DNA from: Flavobacterium plurextorum
Lineage (GTDB): Bacteria; Bacteroidota; Bacteroidia; Flavobacteriales; Flavobacteriaceae
Assembly (NCBI RefSeq): GCF_002217395.1
Contig: NZ_MUHD01000050.1
Location: 1 to 42,554, forward strand
Reading direction: 5' to 3'
DNA length: 42,554 nucleotides
The first letter of the stretch is position 1, and every line of letters begins with the position of its first letter. Below the pieces are notes generated by a model, which worked only from the letters and a program-made list of their open reading frames with translations, was not told the origin of the DNA and did no database searches. The position numbers and the translations under genes are program-made. Positions 32,665 to 42,176 of the stretch are shown piece by piece.

Positions 32665-34098
32665 TTAAAGCGTTGTTTTTTTTGGTGTCGAAAATTTCTC
32701 TCTTATATAATAAACAGGTATTCCAATTCCTGCAATGATCAATCCAGGCCAAGTGTAAGTAGGTTTGTAAATGATTAATAAAATGCAAAAAGCTGATCCT
32801 AAAAGAATATAAATGGCGGGCAAAAACGGATATCCAAAAGCTTTATAAGGACGTTCGTGTTTAGGTTTGTTAATACGCAGCACAAAAATTCCAGCAATAG
32901 TGATAACGTAAAACAAAACCACAACAAAAGAAATCATGTCCAATAAATTGCCGTAACGTCCGCTTAAACTCAAAATTACTGCCATAAAAAACTGGATCCA
33001 AAGTGCATTTGCAGGAACCGAATGTTTGTTTAAAATCGCTGTTTTTTTGAAGAACAAACCGTCTTTTGCCATACTTTGATAAACTCTTGCGCCCGATAAA
33101 ATCATTCCGTTAGCACAACCAAACGAAGCAATTAAAATCATTAAGGCAATAATCGAAGTACCGCTTGAACCAAAAATAGCCTGCGCCGCAGCAATTCCAA
33201 CGCGGTCTTTTTCTGGCGTTCCAATGGCTTCAACAGGTAAAACTGCGGTAAACATTACATTTAATGAAACATAAATTAGGGTTACAACTGCAGTTCCTAG
33301 AAGTAAACTCAAACCAATATTGCGTTTTGGATTTTTTATTTCGTCAGATACAAAAGTTACATTGTTCCATGCGTCGTAACTAATTACGGTTCCCACTAAT
33401 GCCGAAGCTATTGCGCCCCAAAAAGCTGGTGTATTCGTATATTGTAAAAAAGTACCATCAGGATTTAGCTTTTGTAAATGAAACGGATTTGTCCAGTTTG
33501 CCTGCCAGATTTCGGGTTTGAAAAATATAAATCCGAAAATAATCAATACTAATAAGCTGATTAACTTAGTTCCCGTAAAAAACTTCTGAATCACTTTTCC
33601 AAGTTTTACACCTTTGGTATTTATGTAAGTCAGAATAAATAACAAGACAATAGAGGAGAGCTGTGCCGGAGATACTGTAAATGATTCTCCAATTCTAAAA
33701 GCAATCAAATCTTCACTAAAAAACGGAAAAAAGTAAGCCAGAAATTTAAAGAACGAAACGCAAACCGCGGCAATTGTTCCTGTTTGAATAACCGTAAATA
33801 AACTCCAGCCGTAAACAAATGCCACAAGCGGATTGTAGGCTTCTTTTAAGTAAACATATTGACCTCCTGATTTAGGAAACATACCGCTTAATTCTCCATA
33901 ACTTACCGCAGCGATCAAAGTCATGAAACCGCCAATGAGCCAAACTAAAATAAGCCATCCTGCTGATCCCACGTTTCGGGTAACATCAGCACTTACAATA
34001 AAAATTCCAGAACCAATCATTCCGCTGGCAACCAATAAGGCTGCATCGGCAAGACCGAGTTCTCTTTTGTATTCTTGTTTTTTTTCTATTTCAGACAT
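32665..34098 (-). CDS. APC-superfamily amino-acid permease
   Basis: 477 residues with about 12 TM helices. The family's GMIGSGIF motif (27-34) opens TM1, and the later ELSGMFPKSGGQYVYLKEAY and VISYDAWNNVTFVSDEIKNP segments fit the APC superfamily of amino-acid exchangers and symporters. Known: such permeases import or exchange amino acids across the inner membrane. The substrate is not readable; the sulfur-related context suggests cysteine, methionine or a related compound, by inference only. It is the last gene of the amidohydrolase-LLM operon (20-nt gap to LLM) and is followed by repeat copy C. Confidence 0.92.
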   Translation of the reverse strand: MSEIEKKQEYKRELGLADAALLVASGMIGSGIFIVSADVTRNVGSAGWLILVWLIGGFMTLIAAVSYGELSGMFPKSGGQYVYLKEAYNPLVAFVYGWSLFTVIQTGTIAAVCVSFFKFLAYFFPFFSEDLIAFRIGESFTVSPAQLSSIVLLFILTYINTKGVKLGKVIQKFFTGTKLISLLVLIIFGFIFFKPEIWQANWTNPFHLQKLNPDGTFLQYTNTPAFWGAIASALVGTVISYDAWNNVTFVSDEIKNPKRNIGLSLLLGTAVVTLIYVSLNVMFTAVLPVEAIGTPEKDRVGIAAAQAIFGSSGTSIIALMILIASFGCANGMILSGARVYQSMAKDGLFFKKTAILNKHSVPANALWIQFFMAVILSLSGRYGNLLDMISFVVVLFYVITIAGIFVLRINKPKHERPYKAFGYPFLPAIYILLGSAFCILLIIYKPTYTWPGLIIAGIGIPVYYIREKFSTPKKTTL

Positions 34099-34118
34099 TC
34101 TAAATTTTATTTTTATAA

Positions 34119-35285
34119 CTAAACCAATTCAGCATTGGTTAAAGGTGTTGTAGGTGTTTCTTGCGGAATTCTTCCTTGCAAATGCGGTAAAGAGGCATTT
34201 GGTAAACGTGGTAAAACTAGTTTTGCAAAATAATTGGCTTCTTCAATTAAAGGAAATCCTGAGAAAATAAAAGAGCGAAAACCCATATCCATATAGCGAT
34301 TTAGTTTTTCTATAATTTGATCAGCACTTCCTACGAGACCGCTTCCGCAGCCGGAAAAAACTTTACCAATATCTGTCCATAAAATATCCTCTACATAACC
34401 ATCGTCGTCAGCCGTTTCTCTTAATTCGTCTTGTTTTAAAACGCCTAGAGAACGTGAATCTTCACCGCGGCTTCTAATTTCTAAACCTCGTTTTTCGTCA
34501 AACTTTGAAATCAGTTTTTTCGCGTAAGCTCTTGCTTCTTCTTGTGTTTCGCGAACAATTACATGTATTCTTAATCCAAAATCAATAGTTCTTCCTTCGG
34601 CAGCAGCGCGTTCGCTCATTTCCTTAAGAGTGGCATACATCGATTCTTCAGATTCCGGCCAAGTCAAAAACACATCGCAATGTTTGGCGCAAACAGCTCT
34701 GGAACCAGGTGAAGTTCCTCCAAAATACAATAACGGACCACCATTTTGCTGATATGATTTTACAGGATCAGAAGGCAGATCAAACTGATAAATTTCGCCT
34801 TTGTGAGAGATTCGGTCTTGTGTCCAGCCTTGCTGTAAAATCTGAATTACTTCAGAACATCTTTGGTATCTTACATTAGGATCTTCGCGTGTTCCAGGTA
34901 AATCAGAATTTATGATATTCAAAATCAATCTTCCTTTCAGCATATGATCCAGCGAAGAAATGGCTCGCGCTAACATAGGTGGATGTACTTCGCCGGTACG
35001 AATTGCGAGCAAAAATGTAATCTTGTTGGTTTCGGGCGCAACACTTGCCGCAAAAGCCAATCCGTCTTGACCTACAGTATAAGCAGATGGATATAAAATA
35101 TTGCTAAAACCTAATTTTTCTGCTTCCAGCGTAATGTCACGGCAATGCTCGTAGCTGCTTCGACGATCATTGTCTAGAACGCCTAAATATTCTGTATCAC
35201 CGCCAATAATATCATTAAACCAAGAAATCTCTGCGACTCTTTCGGGTGTTCTTATAGCGACAGTTTCAATTTTTCCCTCAATCAT
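34119..35285 (-). CDS. LLM-class flavin monooxygenase, alkanesulfonate monooxygenase (SsuD)-like
   Basis: 388 residues with a bacterial luciferase-like (beta/alpha)8 barrel. Segments LGFSNILYPSAYTVGQDGLAFAASVAPETNKI, AIRTGEVHPPMLARAISSLD, GRLILNIINSDLPG (barrel strand 4), and LLYFGGTSPGSRAVCAKHCDVFLTW fit the SsuD group. Known: with FMNH2 from a reductase, SsuD releases sulfite from alkanesulfonates. No flavin reductase gene is adjacent. Its start overlaps the upstream 53-residue ORF by 8 nt (ATGATTGA), so translation is probably coupled. Residues 9-23 resemble part of that small protein. Confidence 0.92.
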   Translation of the reverse strand: MIEGKIETVAIRTPERVAEISWFNDIIGGDTEYLGVLDNDRRSSYEHCRDITLEAEKLGFSNILYPSAYTVGQDGLAFAASVAPETNKITFLLAIRTGEVHPPMLARAISSLDHMLKGRLILNIINSDLPGTREDPNVRYQRCSEVIQILQQGWTQDRISHKGEIYQFDLPSDPVKSYQQNGGPLLYFGGTSPGSRAVCAKHCDVFLTWPESEESMYATLKEMSERAAAEGRTIDFGLRIHVIVRETQEEARAYAKKLISKFDEKRGLEIRSRGEDSRSLGVLKQDELRETADDDGYVEDILWTDIGKVFSGCGSGLVGSADQIIEKLNRYMDMGFRSFIFSGFPLIEEANYFAKLVLPRLPNASLPHLQGRIPQETPTTPLTNAELV

Positions 35286-35439
35286 TTTTTTTCTTCTTTT
35301 TTAAGCCCTTTTTTATTTTTGTATTCTTTTTATCTTGTGAGTTTACTGTATCAGTTTCACTAAACCAGAAAAATTCAGAAGACTTTTTTGGTGTTCTCAT
35401 TGATACAGCTGGCGCAGGATTAATGTTGATCTGATTCAT
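35278..35439 (-). CDS. 53-residue micro-protein upstream of the monooxygenase
   Basis: 53 residues from the ATG at 35439, 19 nt after the amidohydrolase stop; a longer in-frame start at 35505 would overlap that gene, so the shorter start is preferred. Its stop overlaps the LLM start by 8 nt. No known domain. Residues 12-26 (VSMRTPKKSSEFFWF) align with LLM residues 9-23 (VAIRTPERVAEISWF): 7 of 15 identical and several similar, with D-T at 30-31 in both. The C-terminus is very basic (KKGLKKKKKND), suggesting nucleic-acid or membrane association, or none. It could be a decayed copy of the monooxygenase 5' end retained for coupled translation. Confidence 0.55.
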   Translation of the reverse strand: MNQININPAPAVSMRTPKKSSEFFWFSETDTVNSQDKKNTKIKKGLKKKKKND

Positions 35440-35458
35440 TTTTTTAAGCTTTAAATGG

Positions 35459-37159
35459 TTATTTTTTAAAAACTGTTTTTCCTTCCTTAATCGTTTCCAA
35501 AACAATTATGTCTTTTATTTTAGAAGGCTCAACTTTTGTTAAATCATCAGAAAGAACTACTAAATCGGCTAGTTTTCCAGTTTCGATAGAACCTTTGCTG
35601 TTTTCTTCAAAATATTGATATGCTCCGTTTATAGTAATAGCGCGTAAACCTTCGATAGGAGTAAGGCGTTCGTCAGGACCAATAACTTGTCCAGAACGTG
35701 ATTTTCTTTCTACAGAAGTCCATAACAAAAACAATTGGTTTAGCGGTGTAACAGGATAATCAGTATGGTTTGTAGCGACAACTCCTTTTTTAATTGCTGT
35801 TTTTAATGGGCTTAAGAAGTTTGCTCTTTCTGGACCTAAGTTGCGAACGTGTACGTCTCCCCAAAAAAAGGCGTGATTACTAAATAAAGCGGCAATTATA
35901 CCCAGTTTTTTGTAGCTGTCTAATTGATCTGGACGTACAAATTGTGAGTGAATAGTTACGGGTCTGCGATCATTACTGTTTGTATTTAAAGATTTATTGG
36001 CATTTTCGATTGCTTTTAAATACATATCTATGGTCGCATCTCCGTTGCAATGCACAAACGGACGAACATTGTTTTGAAAAGCTTTAATTACAAGGTCATT
36101 AAATTGATCTTGTGTAATGTTTGGGAAACCTGTACATTGATCATGATTACAACCTGGCACTTCTACTAAATATGATTTACTAAAAAAAGCTGTTTTACCT
36201 TGAGGAGAACCATCGGCAATCATTTTTGTTCCTGCTAGTTTTAAGTGATTTTTTAGTACACCAAACTTAAAATCAGGATTTTCTAGTACCTTTTCTAAAG
36301 TTGGATAACCGGGCAAAGCTTCAATATCAATAAACAAAGCATTTTTTTCGGCTGCTTTATGCAATAATTGCAGTGACTCATAACTTGTATATCCGTCCTG
36401 AGCTGTGGTAATACCGTTACTTGCATAAAATAATTGCTGTTCATTTAAGCTTTTTATCTGCTCCTCTAAAGATGGTGCTGGTTTTGCAGGTCTCTTTAAT
36501 AATCTGCTGGCATTTTCTTGTAATAAACCTGTAGGTTCGTTAGTGCCTTTTTTTCTTTCGATGGCACCGCCGGCTGGGTTTGGAGTACTTGCATCAATTC
36601 CTGAAATTTTTAAAGCATAAGAATTTGAAACAGACATATGCCCGTTGATATTTGTGATCGTTACGGGATTATTAGGAAAAGCAGCATCAAGATCTTCTTT
36701 ATTGGGATGTCTTTTTTCTTCTAATTGATCTTGATCGTATCCGTAGGCATCAATCCATTCGCCTGGAGCGATATTTTTTTGCTTCTGAAAATCCTGAATA
36801 CGACTTACCAAATCGGCAATGTTTTTAACTGTACCCATTGGCGGTGAACCTACATTTACGGTTGTCGATCTTGACAATCCCATAAAATGGCTGTGTCCGT
36901 CAATAAACCCGGGAACCACAGTTTTGCCTTTTAAATCAACAACAATTGTTTTTTTGTCTTTCAGTTTCTCAATTGCGCTATTGCTGCCAACTGCCAGAAT
37001 TTTTCCATTACTTACTGCAACGGCTTGTGCTGTGCTGTTTTTGGCGTCAACAGTGATTATATTTCCATTGATAAAAACCTTATCAGCGGTATTTTTTTGT
37101 TGAGCGGTAATAATCGTCGAAGCGAAGATTAAAGCCAGATATTTAAAATTATTTTTCAT
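35459..37159 (-). CDS. Exported amidohydrolase, YtcJ/LAF3-type (Amidohydro_3)
   Basis: 566 residues. A signal peptide (about 1-19, ending IITAQ) is followed by the amidohydrolase metal site H89/H91 (VVPGFIDGHSHF), with later metal-ligand candidates in VHCNGDATIDMYL and HSQFVRPDQ, and an Asp in NHTDYPV. The small beta-sandwich segments are at both ends (VFINGNIITVDAKN; ETGKLADLVVLSDDLTKV). Known: these enzymes hydrolyse amide or similar bonds in unidentified substrates; export implies a periplasmic role. It is the first gene of the run that continues with the micro-protein, LLM and permease. No perfect promoter was seen; a one-mismatch box (AATATTTG) is at 37224-37217. Confidence 0.92.
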   Translation of the reverse strand: MKNNFKYLALIFASTIITAQQKNTADKVFINGNIITVDAKNSTAQAVAVSNGKILAVGSNSAIEKLKDKKTIVVDLKGKTVVPGFIDGHSHFMGLSRSTTVNVGSPPMGTVKNIADLVSRIQDFQKQKNIAPGEWIDAYGYDQDQLEEKRHPNKEDLDAAFPNNPVTITNINGHMSVSNSYALKISGIDASTPNPAGGAIERKKGTNEPTGLLQENASRLLKRPAKPAPSLEEQIKSLNEQQLFYASNGITTAQDGYTSYESLQLLHKAAEKNALFIDIEALPGYPTLEKVLENPDFKFGVLKNHLKLAGTKMIADGSPQGKTAFFSKSYLVEVPGCNHDQCTGFPNITQDQFNDLVIKAFQNNVRPFVHCNGDATIDMYLKAIENANKSLNTNSNDRRPVTIHSQFVRPDQLDSYKKLGIIAALFSNHAFFWGDVHVRNLGPERANFLSPLKTAIKKGVVATNHTDYPVTPLNQLFLLWTSVERKSRSGQVIGPDERLTPIEGLRAITINGAYQYFEENSKGSIETGKLADLVVLSDDLTKVEPSKIKDIIVLETIKEGKTVFKK

Positions 37160-37228
37160 TTCGTTATTTTTTATGTTTTTATTTTTTTGATAAAGTCAAT
37201 AGTAATCTGCTGACTTCAAATATTTTTT

Positions 37229-37323
37229 AACACATAGAAATATAGATTTTGCTCTGTTGAAATTGGCATTTCACTTCTTTTTGTTCCCTTATCTAAAAGT
37301 TTGATGCTATGTTTCTATGTGTT
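37229..37323 (-). repeat. Copy D of the AACACATAG terminal-inverted-repeat element
   Basis: 95 bp, the shortest copy. The left end AACACATAGAAATATAG (37229-37245) and right end CTATGTTTCTATGTGTT (37307-37323) are inverted with one mismatch; TTA/TAA outside extends the symmetry. It lies 37 nt after the SusD stop codon. Confidence 0.8.
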
Positions 37324-37360
37324 AATTTTTTTTTTAATTGTACTTAGCGGTTGTACTATT

Positions 37361-38833
37361 TTATCTCGGCGCCAGTTTATTATAAGCCAATTCGTTACTA
37401 GGAATTGCCCAAACATAATTGCCTGCTGTTGGCAGCACTTCTGGAGCTACACCTGCATTTCCTGTTTTTCCTGGAAGAGTCTGTACACGTCGTAATAAGT
37501 CTGGTGTACGGAATCCTTCGCCAACTAATTCTATTCTTCTTTCCGTTAAAATAGTAGCAATCAATTCGTCTTTTGTCGTAACACCAGTTGTAAAAACATA
37601 AGAAGCATCAGAACGATTTCGTACAGCAGATAATAAAGTTCTAGCCAAAGGAAGATTGTTATTCTGCGCCGCGGCTTCGGCATAGTTTAATATGATTTCG
37701 GCGTATCTAATAACAGGTACAAAATCAGTAAAAGGAGCGCTGTTTTTCTTGAATTTGTTTAGCAGTTTCTGACCAGTTGAATTGGTAATTACTAGAGCTT
37801 TTCTTGCATCTGTTGAGGTTGGTGAGGCAAAAACATCATTTGCAATAATTCCTGCACTATTAAAATAAAGAACTGGAGTTAAATAATTTGGTCCAAGAGC
37901 ACTTTGTAAACCCGGTGCTTCTGCGGCAGTTGTAAACGGAATGGTAAATAGGGCTTCGCTGCCTACGTAAAGACCTCCAAAAACAGTTGCAATATTGGGT
38001 TCTAAGCGATGCGTTAAACTTCCTGATACATATTGAAATGGTGCCGATTGCGGTACAATTTTACTTGCTTCCGAAACTACTTTTGCATAATCGCCTTTGC
38101 TTAAATAGGCTCTTGTTTTTAAGGCGATCGCTGTGGCTTTATGTGCTCTCGAAGCGTTAAGAATTGCGGTTGAATAACTTTCTGGCAAATCGGCTTCGGC
38201 TTCGTCAAGATCTTTTAGTATTTGAGTGTAAACATCGGAAACCGAGCTAAAAGCAAAGTCATTAAGTCCGCCAGATGTGTTTCCTTTTAAGCGCAGCGGA
38301 AGCGCTGGCGCAGCACTATTTTGAGCGTAAGGTTTTGCATAAGTCTGCACTAAACTCAAGTACGAAATGGCTCTGATAAACTTGGCCTCAGCAATATAAT
38401 TTTTGCGTAAATCATCGGTAACAACAGTTGTATTTGCTAAATTATCGATTAGAATATTCGAAAAATTAATCGCCGTATAAGCAACACTCCAAACAGAGTT
38501 TACAAAATCTCCCGATGAGGTTATAGACTGATTCCAAACATTGGCACCAGTTGAGTTGTTTCCGTCATTTTGGCTAAATTCATTTCCTCGCTGCTCATTA
38601 AAAATAATGAATCGGCCGCCATACAATGACGGATTGCTGAATTGCGCATAAAGTCCATTTACCTGTGCTAAAATTTTTGCAGGCGTGCTAAAAGCAGTTT
38701 CCGTAGAAATACTTGTTTCCGGCACCGTATCTAAAGAATCATCACTGCATCCTGCCAATAATAGGGCTATAAATGGAGTAATAATAAAGGCTTTTGTGAT
38801 GCTTTTTCTATAATTTTTATAATTGAAATTCAT
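37361..38833 (-). CDS. RagB/SusD-family surface lipoprotein of the sulfur-linked locus
   Basis: 490 residues. A lipoprotein signal with lipobox LLAGC (C29) is followed by SDDSLDTVPETSISTETAF. SusD hallmarks include YIAEAKFIRAISYLSLVQTYAKPY, TRAYLSKGDYAKVVSEA, and the C-terminal LTERRIELVGEGFRTPDLLRR. It ends with NELAYNKLAPR as typical of the family. It pairs with the SusC gene 34 nt upstream. The ligand is unknown; inference from the neighbours is a sulfur-containing amide, sulfonate or peptide. It is the last gene of its unit and is followed by repeat copy D. Confidence 0.93.
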   Translation of the reverse strand: MNFNYKNYRKSITKAFIITPFIALLLAGCSDDSLDTVPETSISTETAFSTPAKILAQVNGLYAQFSNPSLYGGRFIIFNEQRGNEFSQNDGNNSTGANVWNQSITSSGDFVNSVWSVAYTAINFSNILIDNLANTTVVTDDLRKNYIAEAKFIRAISYLSLVQTYAKPYAQNSAAPALPLRLKGNTSGGLNDFAFSSVSDVYTQILKDLDEAEADLPESYSTAILNASRAHKATAIALKTRAYLSKGDYAKVVSEASKIVPQSAPFQYVSGSLTHRLEPNIATVFGGLYVGSEALFTIPFTTAAEAPGLQSALGPNYLTPVLYFNSAGIIANDVFASPTSTDARKALVITNSTGQKLLNKFKKNSAPFTDFVPVIRYAEIILNYAEAAAQNNNLPLARTLLSAVRNRSDASYVFTTGVTTKDELIATILTERRIELVGEGFRTPDLLRRVQTLPGKTGNAGVAPEVLPTAGNYVWAIPSNELAYNKLAPR

Positions 38834-38867
38834 GATGTTTTTATTTAATGGTATAATTAATTAGCGC

Positions 38868-41800
38868 CTAGAAACCTACATTAAGACCTAATGTAAACAC
38901 AGATGAGTTGGCTGGCACGTTTTGATCTTTTCCAGAATTAATTGAATTTCCGTTTATTGAAATCTCAGGATCTGAACCTCTGTATTTAGTCCAAGTCAGT
39001 AAATTTGATCCTTGAGCATATACTTTTGCAGATGAGATGTATTTATTAATCAATTCATTTTTAACTGGAATTCTGTAACTTAAAATGATATTTTTAAGTT
39101 TTAAATACGATCCGTCTTCAACATAAGCTGAGTTGCTTGATGAGAAACCTCCAGAAAAACTGTCGCCATACACTAACTTTGGAACATCGGTAACTTGTCC
39201 TGGTGTTGTCCAGCGGTCTTTTATGAAAGTTCCGTTGTTAAAAAAGCGCTGATCTGATAAAGTAGATCGTGTACCGTTGTACAATTTGTTTCCTCCAGAA
39301 AAAGTAAGTCCAATCGTTAAATCGAAATTTCGATAAGACAAATTATTGTTCAAACCACCATAATAAGTTGGCAAAGACGGGCCTTGAATGCGGCCGTCAC
39401 GATAGTTGTCGATTGCAGGAGCTGCAGTGCCGTTTAAATAGGTAAAAGCCTTTGTAAGTGCATTGTATTGCACCTCTTCATTATTTGCATTTACATAAAC
39501 TCGGTTTCCGTTTTCAGGATTTACGCCAGTTGTTGGAACCGCAAAAATAGAACCTACAGAATAACCTTCTCTAGTAATATTCTGGATTCCGAAAGTGCTT
39601 AAAGCTGTCGGATAAATATCACCGTATCCTCCAAGAGAAGTAACTTTGTTTTTGATCGTAGATAAATTCAAACTCGCATTCCATTGAAAATCATTATCAT
39701 CAATAATATTCGCATTCACAGTAAGTTCAAAACCTTTATTGTAAAGAGAACCTACGTTTGCAGCAATAGAGTTATTTGGGATTCCTTGTGATAACGCTTG
39801 AGGAGCATTTAAAATTAAATCGTTGATATTGTTTTTATAATAATCTGCTTCAATAGTAATACGATTATTGAATAAAGCCAAATTAACTCCAAAATCAAAC
39901 TTTTTGCTGGTTTCCCACTTTAAGTTAGAATTTCCAGATTGAGAGAAGTTAAGAGTAGGCACTCCTGCATAAGTTCCTGCTGTATATTGTGATAGCGAAG
40001 CATAATCGTTCAATTCGCTGTTACCCACAATTCCGTAGCTGGCACGCACTTTAAACGCATTCAGCACTTCTTTGATAGACGAGTTTTTATAAAAATCTTC
40101 TTCAGATATATTCCATCCCACAGAAGCACCTCCAAAATTCCCCCATTTATTGCCGCTTGCCAATGCTGATAATCCGTCTCTTCTGAAGTTAAGATTCAAT
40201 AAATATTTTTTGTCATAATCGTAAGCAATACTGCTGAAATAAGAAAGCAGTACATTTTCAGTTTGAACAGAAACGCCTGGGGTTATAGTTGTAAATCCGC
40301 CTTGAAAACTCGTAAAAAACGGATCTGTAAGTCCTGTTTTTATTGCTCCCCATCCATCAATTGTTCTAACATTTTTTTCCTGTCCTAAAAGCGCTTTTAA
40401 ATTATGTTTTTCGTTAAATACAATAGAGTAGGTAAGCGTATTTGTCCAGTTTGATCTTTGGTATTTTGTGTTCGAATTGGTAGCTCCTCCTTTGGTTGAA
40501 AAACCGTCACCGCTGTAAGGGTTTCTAAATTCTTTGTTTTCGACAACAAAATTATTAATGCCGTAAACAGTCTTAAATTTTAAGTTTTTAAGGATTTCAA
40601 GTTCCGCATAAACACTTCCGATAAAAGTATTGTTCTCAGAAGTATTTTTGTCTAAATCTAAAATCGTCTGCAGGTTGTAAGCATTAAAAACGCCTAATGA
40701 AGGACTATTTGGACCGTATCCAATATTTCCGTTGGCTGGATTTATATTGTATGAACCTTCAGCATTATAAACTGAAACGTTTGATGGCAAAATATAAGTA
40801 AGTCTTCCAAGCGGCTGTAATCCTATGTATTGTGTATTAACACTATTTCCCGATGAAGAAGCAACAGAATTAGGAGTCGAAGAACCAGAATTTGGTCCTG
40901 AGTTCAGGGTGTTGTTATACGAGAAATTAGTTCCTACAATAAACGAATTAGTTACCTTTTGTTCAAAGTTTAGTCGAATTCCCTGTCTCTTAAATTCGTT
41001 TGTTTTCAAAATACCATTTTGATCGGAATAGTTAGCCGATACAAAATAGTTGGTAGAATTTGTAGCACCAGAAAAACTTAAGTTGTGGTTTTGAGAAACT
41101 CCTGTATGATAAGCAACATCATACCAATTGGTTTCTTGCGTAGATCCATCCGCATTTTGTCCTAGAGCAAAACCAGGTGTAAGTCCCGCATTTGTTCTAG
41201 CTTCATTTTTGATGGTTACATAATCCTGAGCATTTAAAAGTTTTGGTAAATTATTGGCCTTATTCCAGCTTACCCAAACATCATAATTGATATTTACTTT
41301 TCCTTTCTTTCCTTTTTTAGTAGTAATTACAATAACTCCATTTGCTGCACGCGAACCATAAACTGCCGCCGCCGATGCGTCTTTTAAAACATCGATAGAT
41401 TCAATATCATTCGGATTAATATCTGACAATGGATTATTGCCAATTGCTCCGCCTGCAGTTCCTGTAAATACAGTTACTCCATCAACAATAATAAGCGGAT
41501 ACAACGAACTGGTTATAGAGTTTATTCCTCGAATTCTAATAACTGGAGTATTGTTTAACGAACCGCTTGGCTGTACAATATTTAGTCCAGATGCTTGACC
41601 GCCCAATAACTGGTCAAAACTTTGTGCAGGACGATTTGCTATTTGTTTGGCGTCGATTTTTGCAGTAGAACCTGTAAAGGTTTTTTTTGCCGAAGTTCCA
41701 TATCCTACAACAACAATTTCGTCTAATTTCTCGACTTGTTCCGTCAGTTTGATTACAATTGGACTTCCGTCTACTACAACTTCTTTAGAAAGATATCCGA

Positions 41801-42053
41801 TATAGCTGATTTGTAATGTGTAAGGAAATTTTTGACCTGTTTGAAAATAAAATTTTCCGTCTAAATCTGTTTCTACGCTGTGAGTGGTTCCTTTAATGTT
41901 TACAGAAGCACCTATAACAGGCTGATTGGTTATTTGATCTACTATGGTTCCATTTAGTTTAGATTGAATTGTAGGCTCTGTGTTTTGAGCTTTAATTCCA
42001 ACTGAGATAAACAAAATGCTAATCCATAAAATAAGTTTTGTACTTTTTTTCAT
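38868..42053 (-). CDS. SusC/RagA-family TonB-dependent transporter of the sulfur-linked locus
   Basis: 1061 residues. The signal peptide (about 1-22, ending VGIKAQ) is followed by a CarboxypepD_reg-like domain (30-105, GTIVDQITNQPVIGASVNI), the LDEIVVVGYGT linker, a plug domain (about 125-245, ASAAAVYGSRAANGVIVITT), and the 22-strand barrel ending in LGLNVGF. Known: a high-molecular-weight outer-membrane import channel powered by TonB. It lies 34 nt upstream of its SusD partner. A well-formed promoter is found far upstream, implying a leader of ~460 nt. Confidence 0.95.
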   Translation of the reverse strand: MKKSTKLILWISILFISVGIKAQNTEPTIQSKLNGTIVDQITNQPVIGASVNIKGTTHSVETDLDGKFYFQTGQKFPYTLQISYIGYLSKEVVVDGSPIVIKLTEQVEKLDEIVVVGYGTSAKKTFTGSTAKIDAKQIANRPAQSFDQLLGGQASGLNIVQPSGSLNNTPVIRIRGINSITSSLYPLIIVDGVTVFTGTAGGAIGNNPLSDINPNDIESIDVLKDASAAAVYGSRAANGVIVITTKKGKKGKVNINYDVWVSWNKANNLPKLLNAQDYVTIKNEARTNAGLTPGFALGQNADGSTQETNWYDVAYHTGVSQNHNLSFSGATNSTNYFVSANYSDQNGILKTNEFKRQGIRLNFEQKVTNSFIVGTNFSYNNTLNSGPNSGSSTPNSVASSSGNSVNTQYIGLQPLGRLTYILPSNVSVYNAEGSYNINPANGNIGYGPNSPSLGVFNAYNLQTILDLDKNTSENNTFIGSVYAELEILKNLKFKTVYGINNFVVENKEFRNPYSGDGFSTKGGATNSNTKYQRSNWTNTLTYSIVFNEKHNLKALLGQEKNVRTIDGWGAIKTGLTDPFFTSFQGGFTTITPGVSVQTENVLLSYFSSIAYDYDKKYLLNLNFRRDGLSALASGNKWGNFGGASVGWNISEEDFYKNSSIKEVLNAFKVRASYGIVGNSELNDYASLSQYTAGTYAGVPTLNFSQSGNSNLKWETSKKFDFGVNLALFNNRITIEADYYKNNINDLILNAPQALSQGIPNNSIAANVGSLYNKGFELTVNANIIDDNDFQWNASLNLSTIKNKVTSLGGYGDIYPTALSTFGIQNITREGYSVGSIFAVPTTGVNPENGNRVYVNANNEEVQYNALTKAFTYLNGTAAPAIDNYRDGRIQGPSLPTYYGGLNNNLSYRNFDLTIGLTFSGGNKLYNGTRSTLSDQRFFNNGTFIKDRWTTPGQVTDVPKLVYGDSFSGGFSSSNSAYVEDGSYLKLKNIILSYRIPVKNELINKYISSAKVYAQGSNLLTWTKYRGSDPEISINGNSINSGKDQNVPANSSVFTLGLNVGF

Positions 42054-42158
42054 TCTTGGTAATAGGTTTTTGTAATTAAAAAATGCACAAAGAGGTTCGT
42101 TTAAACCCTTGTTTTCATTCTTTTATTTTAGTGATAAATATTCTTTAATTCCGTCTCA

Positions 42159-42176
42159 TTTCTGTTGCCGCAGAAA
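42159..42176 (-). promoter_or_regulatory. Perfect 6-bp hairpin in the SusC leader
   Basis: On the minus strand TTTCTG-CGGCAA-CAGAAA, a perfect stem with a 6-nt loop. It sits between the 10-codon and the 4-codon mini-ORFs and ends at the ATG of MRRN. It has no T-tract, so it is not an intrinsic terminator by itself. Confidence 0.4.

Noticed and set aside
35440..35505. Longer start for the 53-residue ORF
   Set aside because: It would overlap the end of the amidohydrolase gene; the ATG at 35439 is 19 nt after that stop codon.
10750..37323. AACACATAG elements as a CRISPR array or intrinsic terminators
   Set aside because: The copies are kilobases apart with no spacers, and none has a T-tract after a short stem.
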